A stretch of DNA of 64,000 nucleotides from Profundibacter amoris (lineage in GTDB: Bacteria; Pseudomonadota; Alphaproteobacteria; Rhodobacterales; Rhodobacteraceae). Position numbers and translations under genes: made by a program. Of the stretch, positions 50,829 to 59,843 are shown piece after piece (within the stretch, counting starts at the first letter, position 1; the number at the start of each line of letters is the position of its first letter). The notes beneath the pieces were generated by a model. It saw only the letters and a program-made list of their open reading frames with translations. It did no database searches and was not told where the DNA came from. The stretch covers positions 3,486,001-3,550,000 of the forward strand of contig NZ_CP032125.1 in assembly GCF_003544895.1 (NCBI RefSeq), read 5' to 3'.

Positions 50829-52917
50829 CCCGCAACAACTTATCTTAAGGATATTCCAGCCAACCATTCTGTTGGCGTTGGTCCTGATGGCAATCATCGT
50901 GATGATGATCCTGCCTATGCCATCCTGGGTGTTGGATGTGGGATTGGCAGCATCCTTTGCGCTGGCAATCCTGATGTTTACCATTACGCTGTTCATCGAC
51001 AGGCCATTGGAATTCTCGGCCTTTCCAACGGTGCTTCTGGCCTCATTAATGCTGCGTCTTTCACTGAATGTGTCCTCGACCAAGCTGATCATCGGTCAGG
51101 GGCATACCGGTACCGGTGCTGCAGGAAACGTGATCGAAGGGTTCGCCAATTTTGTAATGGGCGGCAGCGTTTTCATGGGGCTAGTGGTGTTTGGTGTGTT
51201 GATTATTGTGAATTTTATCGTCATCACCAAGGGTGCTGCGCGCATGGCCGAAGTCGGCGCACGGTTTGCGCTGGACGGAATGCCGGGCAAACAGTTGGCG
51301 ATCGACAGCGATATGTCTGCGGGCGCGATCGATCATGCCGAAGCCAAGGCGCGACGGGAAAGGGAGCAAGCGGAAACCACATTTTTTGGCTCACTTGACG
51401 GGGCATCGAAATTTGTCAAAGGCGATGCGGTTGCGGGCCTGTTGATTACCTTGTTGAACCTTGTAATGGGGTTGATAATGGGCGTGGTCGTCCACGGGAT
51501 GCCCATTGGCGAGGCATTCAACACTTACTCGATCCTGACGGTTGGCGATGGTTTGGTCTCGCAAATTCCTGCTGTGATCATATCCATAGCATCGGCCCTG
51601 TTGCTGTCACGGGGTGGCACAAAAGGATCGGTTGATCTGGAACTTGTGGCACAACTGGGGCGCTACCCGCCCGCCATTGCAACCGTGGCGGTTCTAATGG
51701 CGTTGTTTGCGCTGGTACCCGGCTTGCCGTTTATACCATTCATCATTGGCGCATTGGTTTTGGGGGGAGCCGCATGGTCGGTTCACCGCACGGCCATACG
51801 CAAAGAAATTCTGGCACAAAAACCAGCTACTTCTGAAGAGCTGAAACCCAGTAAGACGCCAATTGGCGATCTGCTGGATCTGGATGATATCCATGTAGAA
51901 TTTGCCCCCGATCTGGTTAGCATGGTGCTTGATCCTGCCACGGGGCTAGACGCGCGGATAGCCAATATGCGCACCCATGTGGCCACGGCTTTCGGGCTGA
52001 TTCTACCGGAAATTCGCCTGACAGATGATGCGTCCCTGCCTGCCGGTACATATGTCATCAAGGTTCAGGGGGTCGAACAGGTACGTGACCGCCTGTTCCC
52101 TGACCGGGCGTTGGCATTGCTGCCCGAGGGACCGGATGTTCTGCCAGCAGGCGAAGATGTAAGTGAGCCTGTTTATGGTGCGCCCGCCCGCTGGATCACA
52201 AATGACGCACAAGAAGAGGCTGCCCTGTCCGGGGTTATGATCGTTTCGGCAACAGAAGTGCTGGCGACGCATTTGCTTGAAGTGATCAAACAGAACTTCC
52301 CGCGATTGTTGACGTTAAAAGCCTTGCGCCGGTTGTTGGATGAGTTCGTTAACCTGTCAGATGATGAACGGGCACAGGCAAATCGCCGGATGCTGGACGA
52401 GTTGGTGCCGGACAAGGTGCCGGTGGACCTGTTGTTAACCATAATGCGAATGCTGTTGGAGGAACGGGTTTCAATTCGCAATCTACCGCTGATACTGGAA
52501 GCAACCGCCGAGGCCCGTCAGATGTATCAACAGGCCGAGGCGATGTGTGAACATGTTCGTCAACGGCTGGGGTTTCAATTGGTGGCAGAGTTAAAGCGTG
52601 ATAATGGTACGATCCCCCTGATCCAGCTGGCGCCGGAGTGGGAACAAGCCTTTAATACATACCAAATCGAAGGTGAACGCGGGCAGGGGGATGTGGCTCT
52701 GCCACCCGATGAATTCAACCGACTGGCAAATGGCGTGGCTGAAAAACTGGCCAAAGCCTCGGAAACCGGCATTTACCCTGCCATCGCCGCCCCCCGCCAC
52801 CGCCGCCGGTTTTTACGCACGGTTCTTTCGGCCAAGGGCATTACCAATCCGGTTTTGTCATTCGAGGAAATCGGTACCGAAGCACGGCCTTCGCTTGTCG
52901 GTCTGGTGCCTGCATGA
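50821..52917 (+). CDS. flhA: FlhA export-gate protein
   Basis: 698 residues, normal length. Eight transmembrane helices in the first half (for example LPMPSWVLDVGLAASFALAI). The FHIPEP-type region shows MAEVGARFALDGMPGKQLAI, DSDMSAGAIDHAEAKARRER and FFGSLDGASKFVKGDAVAGL. The cytoplasmic domain at about 345-698 contains LGDLLD-like (PIGDLLDLDDIHVEF) and LVPDKVPVDLLLTIMRMLLE. Start at ATG 50821, overlapping the transglycosylase. ATGA overlap with fliR. Confidence 0.97.
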   Translation: MDNPQQLILRIFQPTILLALVLMAIIVMMILPMPSWVLDVGLAASFALAILMFTITLFIDRPLEFSAFPTVLLASLMLRLSLNVSSTKLIIGQGHTGTGAAGNVIEGFANFVMGGSVFMGLVVFGVLIIVNFIVITKGAARMAEVGARFALDGMPGKQLAIDSDMSAGAIDHAEAKARREREQAETTFFGSLDGASKFVKGDAVAGLLITLLNLVMGLIMGVVVHGMPIGEAFNTYSILTVGDGLVSQIPAVIISIASALLLSRGGTKGSVDLELVAQLGRYPPAIATVAVLMALFALVPGLPFIPFIIGALVLGGAAWSVHRTAIRKEILAQKPATSEELKPSKTPIGDLLDLDDIHVEFAPDLVSMVLDPATGLDARIANMRTHVATAFGLILPEIRLTDDASLPAGTYVIKVQGVEQVRDRLFPDRALALLPEGPDVLPAGEDVSEPVYGAPARWITNDAQEEAALSGVMIVSATEVLATHLLEVIKQNFPRLLTLKALRRLLDEFVNLSDDERAQANRRMLDELVPDKVPVDLLLTIMRMLLEERVSIRNLPLILEATAEARQMYQQAEAMCEHVRQRLGFQLVAELKRDNGTIPLIQLAPEWEQAFNTYQIEGERGQGDVALPPDEFNRLANGVAEKLAKASETGIYPAIAAPRHRRRFLRTVLSAKGITNPVLSFEEIGTEARPSLVGLVPA

Positions 52918-53693
52918 ACGCTGCGCTGACGGATTTGCTGGCCTACGCGCAGGATGGTTTGTTGATAGGCTTCATCGTTTTCCTGCGGGTCGGGACGGCA
53001 ATGGCGCTGCTTCCTGCGTTTGGCGAAAGCTCGGTTCCGCAACGTGTCCGCTTGGGGTTGGCGTTGGGGTTTACCGCCATTGTGATGCCTGCCGTTGCCG
53101 CGCAGATCGAACCGTTGGCTGAACACCAAAAGGGTATTCCAATTCTGCTGGCAACAGAAACACTGGCGGGATTAGCGCTGGGAATTGCCCTGCGTCTATT
53201 TGTTCTGGCTTTGCAAATGGCAGGTTCCATTGCTGCACAGGCCACATCCCTGTCGCAAGTTTTCGGTGGCACGGGGATCGAACCGCAACCAGCGATTGGC
53301 CACCTTTTGGTTTTCGGAGGCCTTGCGCTTGCCGTGATGACAGGGCTGCATGTCCGCATCGCCGAAGTGTTGATCCTGTCCTATAATGTCCTGACGCCAG
53401 GTCAATTCCCCGGTGCCTCAATTCTGGGCGATTGGGGGGTGGGACAGATAGCACAAGCTTTTTCGCTGGCCTTCACTTTGGCCGCCCCGTTCATCATCGC
53501 ATCCCTGATCTACAATGTGGCGCTGGGCGTGATTAATCGTGCAATGCCACAACTGATGGTGGCCTTCGTCGGTGCGCCAGCCATAACTGCAGGGGCGTTA
53601 ATACTGATGTTTTTGGTTATGCCGCTGATGTTGACGGTCTGGTCGGATGCCCTGCAGCAATTTCTGCAAAACCCGTTCGGAGGCCCGAAATGA
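52914..53693 (+). CDS. fliR: FliR export-gate protein
   Basis: 259 residues, multipass inner-membrane protein of the FliP-FliQ-FliR gate. Segments: LIGFIVFLRVGTAMALLPAF, RVRLGLALGFTAIVMPAVAA, LRLFVLALQMAGSIAAQATS, FIIASLIYNVALGVINRAMP, QLMVAFVGAPAITAGALILM. Start overlaps flhA, stop overlaps flhB (both ATGA). Confidence 0.95.
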   Translation: MNAALTDLLAYAQDGLLIGFIVFLRVGTAMALLPAFGESSVPQRVRLGLALGFTAIVMPAVAAQIEPLAEHQKGIPILLATETLAGLALGIALRLFVLALQMAGSIAAQATSLSQVFGGTGIEPQPAIGHLLVFGGLALAVMTGLHVRIAEVLILSYNVLTPGQFPGASILGDWGVGQIAQAFSLAFTLAAPFIIASLIYNVALGVINRAMPQLMVAFVGAPAITAGALILMFLVMPLMLTVWSDALQQFLQNPFGGPK

Positions 53694-54781
53694 GCGATGG
53701 TTCCCAAGACGATGACAAGCAACATGAACCGACCCAGAAAAAACTGGATGACGCCCGGAAACGAGGCGAGATTGCAAAGTCAACCGACCTGAACACGGCC
53801 GCATCCTATGGCGGAATTCTGTTGGTTGCGATGGTTATGGGGGCAGCAACATTACCACAATTTGCTCAGATTCTGGCAAATATGGTTGGAAATGCTGACC
53901 GCATATCGACCGTGTTTTTTCGCGATAGTGCCCATCCTGTTTCAGGGGGTATTTTTCAAGGGCTAATCGTAACCATCGGCCCCTGGTTTCTGTTTCCGGC
54001 ATTGCTTGTAATTCTGTCCATTCTTGTCCAGCGTAGTTTTGTGGTGGCACCAGATAAGCTGATACCGAAACTGTCGCGCATATCCATCCTGTCCAATGCC
54101 AAGAATAAATTCGGTCGCAATGGCCTGTTTGAATTTGGTAAAAGTTTTTTCAAATTGCTGATCTATTCTCTGGTCCTGACGTTTTTCCTGAAAGGAAAAA
54201 TACAGGAGATCACGGGAACAGTGCATTTACCCCCTGCGATGATTGCCACTGTGCTGTTGCGGTTACTGGTGGAATTTCTGTCGGTGGTGTTGATGATTGC
54301 GCTGGGGATTGGCGCTGTGGATTTCATGTGGCAAAAAGCCGAACACACGCGGCGTAACATGATGTCGCGCAAGGAAATGACGGACGAGGCCAAGCAAAGC
54401 GAGGGCGATCCGCATGTCAAACAGCAACGTCGCCAAAAGGGGTATGCAATTGCGATGAACCAGATGCTGGCCGATGTCCCTGATGCAAGTGTGGTTGTCG
54501 TAAACCCGACGCATTACGCGGTGGCCCTGAAATGGGATCGATCAGCCGGGATGGCGCCAGTCTGTGTGGCTAAAGGTGTGGATGAAATCGCCGCCCGGAT
54601 ACGCGAAGCTGCAAATGAGGCCGGTGTTCCGATCCATCGTGATCCACCTACGGCCCGTGCATTGTTTGCAACGGTCGAAATCGGGCAGGAAATTCCGCCG
54701 GACCATTATCAGGCCGTGGCGGCTGCAATCCGGTTTGCCGAGGAGTTGCGCAAAAAGGTTGCTGGGAAAAGGGGACAGTAG
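53690..54781 (+). CDS. flhB: FlhB export switch protein
   Basis: 363 residues. N-terminal EPTQKKLDDARKRGEIAKST, four transmembrane helices, then a cytoplasmic domain with the self-cleavage site NPTH (VVVNPTHYAVALKW, near residue 273). This protein switches export from rod-hook to filament subunits. Starts in an ATGA overlap with fliR and stops directly before the FliJ-like gene. Confidence 0.97.
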   Translation: MSDGSQDDDKQHEPTQKKLDDARKRGEIAKSTDLNTAASYGGILLVAMVMGAATLPQFAQILANMVGNADRISTVFFRDSAHPVSGGIFQGLIVTIGPWFLFPALLVILSILVQRSFVVAPDKLIPKLSRISILSNAKNKFGRNGLFEFGKSFFKLLIYSLVLTFFLKGKIQEITGTVHLPPAMIATVLLRLLVEFLSVVLMIALGIGAVDFMWQKAEHTRRNMMSRKEMTDEAKQSEGDPHVKQQRRQKGYAIAMNQMLADVPDASVVVVNPTHYAVALKWDRSAGMAPVCVAKGVDEIAARIREAANEAGVPIHRDPPTARALFATVEIGQEIPPDHYQAVAAAIRFAEELRKKVAGKRGQ

Positions 54782-55162
54782 ATGGACAAACAACTTGTGG
54801 CCCTTCGCAACCTGACCGGCTTGGTTCTGGATGCTGAAAGGATGAAGTTGCAACAAATAATTAAGGCCGAACAGGACCTGGCCAAACAGGTTGCCGAACT
54901 GGACCGCGAAAGCAATAAAAGGGCAGCACAACTGTTGGCCAAAGGCGGTATGGATACCGCCCTTTTGGCGGGTGCGGATTTGCGCTGGCAAAACTGGGTG
55001 CAACAACAAAAACGTTCGCTGAACACCCGCCGCTCTGCAATCTTGGCAAAACAGGAAGAGCAGCGGTTGAAAGCACAAAAAGCGTTCGGACAAGCCGAGG
55101 CTGTGGCCCGCTTGCTGGAAAAATCCGCAGAAGAGGCACGGTTGAAATCCGGGAGGGCCTAG
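54782..55162 (+). CDS. Coiled-coil protein after flhB (FliJ-like)
   Basis: 126 residues, almost all helix, rich in Lys, Glu, Gln and Ala (LDAERMKLQQIIKAEQDLAK, LAKQEEQRLKAQKAFGQAEA). FliJ is a small antiparallel coiled-coil that links FliI to FlhA, and its place in the export operon matches. Sequence does not allow a secure name. ATG directly follows the flhB stop (TAG-ATG). Confidence 0.65.
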   Translation: MDKQLVALRNLTGLVLDAERMKLQQIIKAEQDLAKQVAELDRESNKRAAQLLAKGGMDTALLAGADLRWQNWVQQQKRSLNTRRSAILAKQEEQRLKAQKAFGQAEAVARLLEKSAEEARLKSGRA

Positions 55163-55177
55163 GGCAAAGTCCCGACC

Positions 55178-55690
55178 CTAGCTTTGAATATCCTGGCGAA
55201 CAATATCATTGATCAGGATATCCTGAACGACAGGGCCAGCCACCTTTTGAGCGACTTCATATAGGGAATCCCGTAGTACAACCATTCTGTTGCTGTTGGT
55301 AAATACCCCGTCAAACCCGCCGGAATTGGCGTGATCAAACAGCACCTGATTAAAGGCATCCCGCAGTTTCGGTTCACGCTGGAACGTGGCTTCTTTGCCG
55401 CCGGGTGTTACCTCCAGGCTAATCGACATAACCACCAATGCGGCCATTTTGCCATCTTTCAGGACTGGAATAACAAACTGGTTGTTCATTTTTACATACT
55501 CGGGAGTCACTTCCTCTCCGTGCTCGTCAACAGCAGGAGGTGAAGCAGTGTGCGTGCCTTCATCGGCAGGAGGTGCGCAATCGGCGACTTCACCATGTTC
55601 GGCTTCTGGATCGGGTTTCAACATTACTCCGGCCCCGATACCGGCTCCGACGCCAATCAGCGCCAATAGAATTGGAAGGATCTTGCCCAT
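55178..55690 (-). CDS. Second FliL-like protein
   Basis: 170 residues. N-terminal transmembrane segment (KILPILLALIGVGAGIGAGV), acidic linker with one Cys (EVADCAPPADEGTHT), then a FliL-type periplasmic domain (YVKMNNQFVIPVLKDGKMAA, LRDAFNQVLFDHANSGGFDG). Second member of the family in this cluster; the other is at 45.2 kb. Last gene of the flgB-flgH operon, 9 bases after flgH. Start at 55690; ATG 55693 is too close to the GAGG. Function of the second copy unknown. Confidence 0.8.
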   Translation of the reverse strand: MGKILPILLALIGVGAGIGAGVMLKPDPEAEHGEVADCAPPADEGTHTASPPAVDEHGEEVTPEYVKMNNQFVIPVLKDGKMAALVVMSISLEVTPGGKEATFQREPKLRDAFNQVLFDHANSGGFDGVFTNSNRMVVLRDSLYEVAQKVAGPVVQDILINDIVRQDIQS

Positions 55691-55699
55691 CATACACCT

Positions 55700-56434
55700 C
55701 TAAAACGGTAAAAGAATATCGGCGGCCTGTTGCCCGTAGCGGGGCTGCTGGACATCGGAAATCTGGCCACGGCCGCCATAGGAAATCCGGGCCGAGGCGA
55801 TTTTGTCGTAAGTGATCTGGTTTTGCCGCGAGATGTCTTCAGGGCGCACATACCCCGTAACCAGCAATTCGCGAATTTCAAAGTTTACCCTAACCTCTTG
55901 CGAGCCCTGAATTGCCAGTACACCGTTTGGCAACACCCCGATTACCGTAGCCGCAACCCGCAAGGTCAGTTTTTCCTTGCGCCGCACAGAACCATCGCCG
56001 GAAAAGGTGCTGGTGGAATGGCTCTCGAAGGCGTTGTCCATCGTGGCGCCATCTGGGAGCTTTTCGTTAATGCGCTGCGGGATACCCAGCAAGTTAGGCA
56101 GGCCCGCTTTTTCCGACCCCTTACGGGTTCTGGCTGTTGAATTTGAAATTTCCGCCTTGTCGTCAATTTCGATTACAACTGTCAAAATGTCACCCCGCTG
56201 AACCGCACGCCGGTCCCCCAGTAAGGAACGGCGCCCCGCGCTCCAGAGTGATGCGGTGTCGGTGCTGCGCATGTGTTCAACCTGTCGCGGCAAGCCCGGC
56301 GAGGCCATCGCGTTATATTCGTCACTGTCCTGTGTCAAAGACAGCGGAGGAACCTTGCCTACATTCTCCAGTTTGGCACATCCGGCCGCCAGCATTAACA
56401 GCGCGATCAGGGGAATAGGGTGTTTCAGAGACAT
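55700..56434 (-). CDS. flgH: FlgH flagellar L-ring lipoprotein
   Basis: 244 residues; outer-membrane L-ring. Lipoprotein signal MSLKHPIPLIALLMLAAGC with lipobox LAAGC. The signature ASLWSAGRRSLLGDRRAVQR, GDILTVVIEIDDKAEISNST and VVRPEDIS-like end (YVRPEDISRQNQITYDKIAS) are present. Start at 56434 with AAAGGAA upstream. In the flgB-flgH operon. Confidence 0.96.
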   Translation of the reverse strand: MSLKHPIPLIALLMLAAGCAKLENVGKVPPLSLTQDSDEYNAMASPGLPRQVEHMRSTDTASLWSAGRRSLLGDRRAVQRGDILTVVIEIDDKAEISNSTARTRKGSEKAGLPNLLGIPQRINEKLPDGATMDNAFESHSTSTFSGDGSVRRKEKLTLRVAATVIGVLPNGVLAIQGSQEVRVNFEIRELLVTGYVRPEDISRQNQITYDKIASARISYGGRGQISDVQQPRYGQQAADILLPF

Positions 56435-56450
56435 TCGATATTCCTTTATT

Positions 56451-56867
56451 CTAGTAGCCAACAGTGACGCTACCGTCTGCTGCAATAGTTCCGCTAACAG
56501 TGGTTCGGGACGAAAGATTCATCACGCGGACAAAATCGCCCACACCGCCACGGCCCAATGATCGACCATCAGCAATGATTTGCAGACTTCCGCTTTGATA
56601 GATCAGCCGTACGATCTGGTTTCGGTCAACAATCGCCGCCGGACCGATATCTCCAGGGCGGATTGGACGGCCGGCATAAAGCACAACGCGGGCCTCTTGT
56701 CCGATGGCTTCTTCGGGAAAGGTTAATGCGCCGGGGACGACAACATCTTTGACGGCGATATCGTCGGGGGTGATGATGGCATGACTGCGAACCGTACGGG
56801 CCGCGACGAGTGTGCCGGCGGTGGCGGGCGTGGCCAGAAGCGCCAGTATGAAAATCAGACGGATCAT
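56451..56867 (-). CDS. flgA: FlgA P-ring chaperone
   Basis: 138 residues with signal peptide MIRLIFILALLATPATAG. SAF-like domain: RTVRSHAIITPDDIAVKDVV, ARVVLYAGRPIRPGDIG, then C-terminal VRVMNLSSRTTVSGTIAADG. Short form without an N-terminal extra domain, as common in alphaproteobacteria. TGATG overlap with flgG. Helps FlgI assemble into the P ring. Confidence 0.92.
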   Translation of the reverse strand: MIRLIFILALLATPATAGTLVAARTVRSHAIITPDDIAVKDVVVPGALTFPEEAIGQEARVVLYAGRPIRPGDIGPAAIVDRNQIVRLIYQSGSLQIIADGRSLGRGGVGDFVRVMNLSSRTTVSGTIAADGSVTVGY

Positions 56868-57652
56868 CAGCGGATCTGCGTGGTTGCGCCAAGCATCTGG
56901 TCGGCGGCAGATATGACTTTGGCATTCATTTCATAACCGCGCTGGGCCTCGATCAGCTCGGTGATTTCGCGCACGGAATCCACCGAGGAATCTTCGAGAT
57001 AACCCTGTCGCAGCACCCCCAATCCGTCGGCTCCCGGTGCGGATACAAGCGATGGCCCCGAGGCGGTCGTTTCCAGAAACAGGTTGCTGCCGATGGCCTC
57101 CAATCCTTTGGGGTTGGTGAAATTTGCCAGCGTAAACTGACCCAGCAATTCGGGTTGAACGCGGTCGTTGAAGTAGGCGTAAACTTCGCCTTCGGCATTG
57201 ATCGAGATGCTGCGGGCATCGGACGGGATGGTGATGTCGGGCACCACTGGATAGCCGTCGGATGTCACGATCAATCCGTCCGCCGAGCGTTTCAGTCCAC
57301 CGTCGCGCGTATATCCCGAGATGCCCGAGGGTAGGGTGACCTCGAAATACCCTGACCCTTCAATCGCCATATCCAGATCGCCGCCGGTGGCCGCCAGGGA
57401 CCCTTGCGACAGTTGCACGGTGACGGACGCGGGCCGCACCCCTAAACCCAGCTGCACACCGGTTGGCAATACCGTTCCATCAGCAGCGTTTATGGTGCCC
57501 GGACGGGTGGCCTGCTGGTAATGCAGATCGGCAAATTCGGCGCGGCGGGCGTTGTAACCCGTTGTGTTCATATTGGCGAGGTTGTTCGAGATTACCTCGA
57601 CCCGCATTTGCTGGGCACTCATTCCGGTGGCGGCAATTTTCAGGGCGCGCAT
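56867..57652 (-). CDS. flgG: FlgG distal rod protein
   Basis: 261 residues, standard length. N-terminal ALKIAATGMSAQQMRVEVIS and NNLANMNTTGYNARRAEFAD; C-terminal VREITELIEAQRGYEMNAKV. Built mainly of a conserved FlgE/F/G domain (GSGYFEVTLPSGISGYTRDG). TGATG overlap with flgA. Confidence 0.97.
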   Translation of the reverse strand: MRALKIAATGMSAQQMRVEVISNNLANMNTTGYNARRAEFADLHYQQATRPGTINAADGTVLPTGVQLGLGVRPASVTVQLSQGSLAATGGDLDMAIEGSGYFEVTLPSGISGYTRDGGLKRSADGLIVTSDGYPVVPDITIPSDARSISINAEGEVYAYFNDRVQPELLGQFTLANFTNPKGLEAIGSNLFLETTASGPSLVSAPGADGLGVLRQGYLEDSSVDSVREITELIEAQRGYEMNAKVISAADQMLGATTQIR

Positions 57653-57669
57653 GTTGCTTTCCTTTTTAT

Positions 57670-58386
57670 TTAACGGCCAAGGGTCTGAAGGACACCGCGA
57701 ATGCGTTCGTCCTCTTTATCCAAGAAGCCCTGCCCAAGTTCGTAAGCGCGTTGCACTTCGATCATGCGGGCAATTTCAATTACGGGGTTAACGTTTGAAT
57801 CCTCGACAAACCCTTGCATGATGGCGGAATCTTCAACCGGTATCACATCGCCACGCACCTGAAAGCGCACCCCGTTCTGGCGGCTTAGGTCGGTTGGATC
57901 GGCGGGCGTGAACAGTCCGATCTGGGTTTGCGGCACGCCATCCGCACTTAGGGTGCCATCCGCCGCAACTGCGATGGAGCGGGCGTCGGGCGGGATGAAA
58001 ATGGGTGACCCGCCGCCATCCAGCAGACGGTACCCGTCGGGGGTTACCAATTCGCCTTCGCCATTGGGGGTAAAGTTACCGGCGCGGGTCAGTTGATTTC
58101 CATCGGGGGTTTCGATCATAAAGAACCCCTCGCCCTCGATCGCGAAATCGAAACGGCCGTTGGTCTGGGTCAATGTACCCTGCTGTTGAACCGTCAGCCG
58201 CACATTGGCCGAGGCCATCGAAAGCGAATCCTCGTTCCCGTCCAGCGCCTTGATGTGTTCCGCAAAAATCACGCCTTCTTTGCGAAAACCGGTGGTCGAA
58301 AGATTGGCAAGGTTGTTGGCCACCGTTGACATTTCGCGCATCAGTCCGGCCTGTCGGGTCAGGGTAGTGTATCCGGCGTTGTCCAT
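57670..58386 (-). CDS. flgF: FlgF proximal rod protein
   Basis: 238 residues. N-terminal MDNAGYTTLTRQAGLMREMS and NNLANLSTTGFRKEGVIFAE; the FlgE/F/G core with FAIEGEGFFMIETPDGNQLT; C-terminal NPVIEIARMIEVQRAYELGQ. It lies between fliQ (3 bases) and flgG (17 bases). Confidence 0.94.
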   Translation of the reverse strand: MDNAGYTTLTRQAGLMREMSTVANNLANLSTTGFRKEGVIFAEHIKALDGNEDSLSMASANVRLTVQQQGTLTQTNGRFDFAIEGEGFFMIETPDGNQLTRAGNFTPNGEGELVTPDGYRLLDGGGSPIFIPPDARSIAVAADGTLSADGVPQTQIGLFTPADPTDLSRQNGVRFQVRGDVIPVEDSAIMQGFVEDSNVNPVIEIARMIEVQRAYELGQGFLDKEDERIRGVLQTLGR

Positions 58387-58389
58387 CCG

Positions 58390-58656
58390 TTAGCTCCCTG
58401 CGATCAAAGGCACGATGGTGCTGGTGAAAAACGACACAAGAGTTTCGGTCATAAAGCTCATTGAAACCCAGAATACCGCCAGAATTGCCGCAAGTTTCGG
58501 CACAAACGTCAACGTCATTTCCTGAATAGATGTCAGCGCCTGAAACAGGCCAACCGTCAGGCCGGTGACCAGGGCGACTACCAGAATGGGCAGCGAAATA
58601 ATGACGGCGATCCACAGACCATGCCGCAATGTGTCAAAGAATATTGCCTGATCCAT
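58390..58656 (-). CDS. fliQ: FliQ export-gate protein
   Basis: 88 residues with two transmembrane hairpin helices: LRHGLWIAVIISLPILVVAL then VTGLTVGLFQALTSIQEMTL and FVPKLAAILAVFWVSMSFMT. Standard length. It overlaps fliE (TAATG). Unusually separated from fliP and fliR, which lie in other operons of this cluster. Confidence 0.95.
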   Translation of the reverse strand: MDQAIFFDTLRHGLWIAVIISLPILVVALVTGLTVGLFQALTSIQEMTLTFVPKLAAILAVFWVSMSFMTETLVSFFTSTIVPLIAGS

Positions 58657-58949
58657 TACACCGGCATCCTTAGAATTTCCTGATAGGCCTCGACCACCTT
58701 GTCGCGGACGGTCACGGCAGTTTCGACCGCCAGCTCGGTTTGGGCCAGTGCGGTGACAAGCGAATTGGCATCTGCTCCGCCGGTCATTGCTGCCTTTGCC
58801 ACGTCTTCGCCCTGTTGCAGCGTGGCGGCAAAATCGGCGGCGGCGCGACCAAATGCGTTGCCAGGCCCCCCGCCCGCATCAGGCTTTGGCGCTGTTGCGG
58901 GACGGGTTGCTGCATATTGCTGGGCTGCTAGTGAAGATTTTATATCCAT
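58656..58949 (-). CDS. fliE: FliE MS ring-rod junction protein
   Basis: 97 residues. N-terminal hydrophilic part, then the conserved C-terminal helices ALAQTELAVETAVTVRDKVV, EAYQEILRMPV. Start at 58949 with AAAGG 7 bases upstream. Between flgC and fliQ. Confidence 0.93.
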   Translation of the reverse strand: MDIKSSLAAQQYAATRPATAPKPDAGGGPGNAFGRAAADFAATLQQGEDVAKAAMTGGADANSLVTALAQTELAVETAVTVRDKVVEAYQEILRMPV

Positions 58950-58962
58950 TCTGGATCACCTT

Positions 58963-59355
58963 TCATCGGCGCAGAAGATCAAGCAGGCTGGACGACATTT
59001 GTCGCGCCTGATCGAACATCTTGAGGTTCGCCTCATAGCTGCGCTGCGCTTCGCGCGCGTCAGCGATTTCGATTACCAGATTGACATTCGATCCATCATA
59101 GTAACCATTTTCATCCGCAAGCGGGTGCCCCGGATCATAGACCCGAGTCAGTTCGGAGCGGTCAAATTCAACCTGACCAATCCGCACTTCACCCGTGCGT
59201 TTCCCTCCGACCACAATTTCCTCGAACGAGGCGGTTTTGCGGTGGTAACCAGGGGTATCTGTATTCGCGATATTTTCAGATACATGACGCAGGCGGGTTG
59301 CCTGTGCCTGCATCCCACTGGTGGCTAGCGCCCGAATATTGGATAGGTCATTCAT
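58963..59355 (-). CDS. flgC: FlgC proximal rod protein
   Basis: 130 residues. N-terminal IRALATSGMQAQATRLRHVS, then ENIANTDTPGYHRKTASFEE; C-terminal NLVIEIADAREAQRSYEANL with the typical MFDQARQ follow-on. It follows flgB by 15 bases. Confidence 0.96.
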   Translation of the reverse strand: MNDLSNIRALATSGMQAQATRLRHVSENIANTDTPGYHRKTASFEEIVVGGKRTGEVRIGQVEFDRSELTRVYDPGHPLADENGYYDGSNVNLVIEIADAREAQRSYEANLKMFDQARQMSSSLLDLLRR

Positions 59356-59370
59356 AATAGATTACCTCCT

Positions 59371-59754
59371 CTATTTTCGGCCCAGGCTCAGGCGTAAAAT
59401 GTTTAAGGACGATTTGTAGATCGCCATTGCGCGTTTATGCTGGCCGGTGTTTTCAACCGACTTCATCATTTCGGTTTCGAGCGAAACATTGTTGCCATTG
59501 GGCGATTCGCTGCCTGTGCCGGCGATGATGCGTGTGTCATAGGGTTGTGAGCTGCCGGTCAAATGCCCCGCACGTGTGGTGCGCATCGTGCTGGCATCCT
59601 GTGTGCGATAGGTTTCGGCAAACGAGGCGATATCGCGGGCTTTATAGCCAGGCGTATCGGCATTTGCGATATTCTGTGCGACCATCGTTTGACGTGTCTC
59701 GGCGTGGCGGGCCAGTGCGCCTGCCATCTGGAATATCTCTAGATTTTTAAACAT
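59371..59754 (-). CDS. flgB: FlgB proximal rod protein
   Basis: 127 residues. N-terminal MFKNLEIFQMAGALARHAET and AQNIANADTPGYKARDIASF; C-terminal NNVSLETEMMKSVENTGQHK, RAMAIYKSSLNILRLSLGRK. Start at 59754 with GAGGGAGAA upstream; the in-frame start at 59781 is less likely. First gene of the flgB-fliE-fliQ-flgF-flgG-flgA-flgH operon; divergent from fliI. Confidence 0.95.
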   Translation of the reverse strand: MFKNLEIFQMAGALARHAETRQTMVAQNIANADTPGYKARDIASFAETYRTQDASTMRTTRAGHLTGSSQPYDTRIIAGTGSESPNGNNVSLETEMMKSVENTGQHKRAMAIYKSSLNILRLSLGRK

Positions 59755-59777
59755 CGGGGCTTCTCCCTCGAGTAATT

Positions 59778-59792
59778 TCAATCAAGCTTTAA
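59778..59792 (-). promoter_or_regulatory. Weak CtrA-like site in the flgB/fliI gap
   Basis: On the minus strand TTAA-AGCTTGA-TTGA: seven of eight fixed bases match TTAA-N7-TTAA, but no following C. It lies 24 bases from flgB. The weakest of the candidate sites. Confidence 0.25.
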
Positions 59793-59843
59793 CTGTGATT
59801 CCTTTAGAAATGGTTTTCAGGAACCAAACAGGAGAATCCGGTA

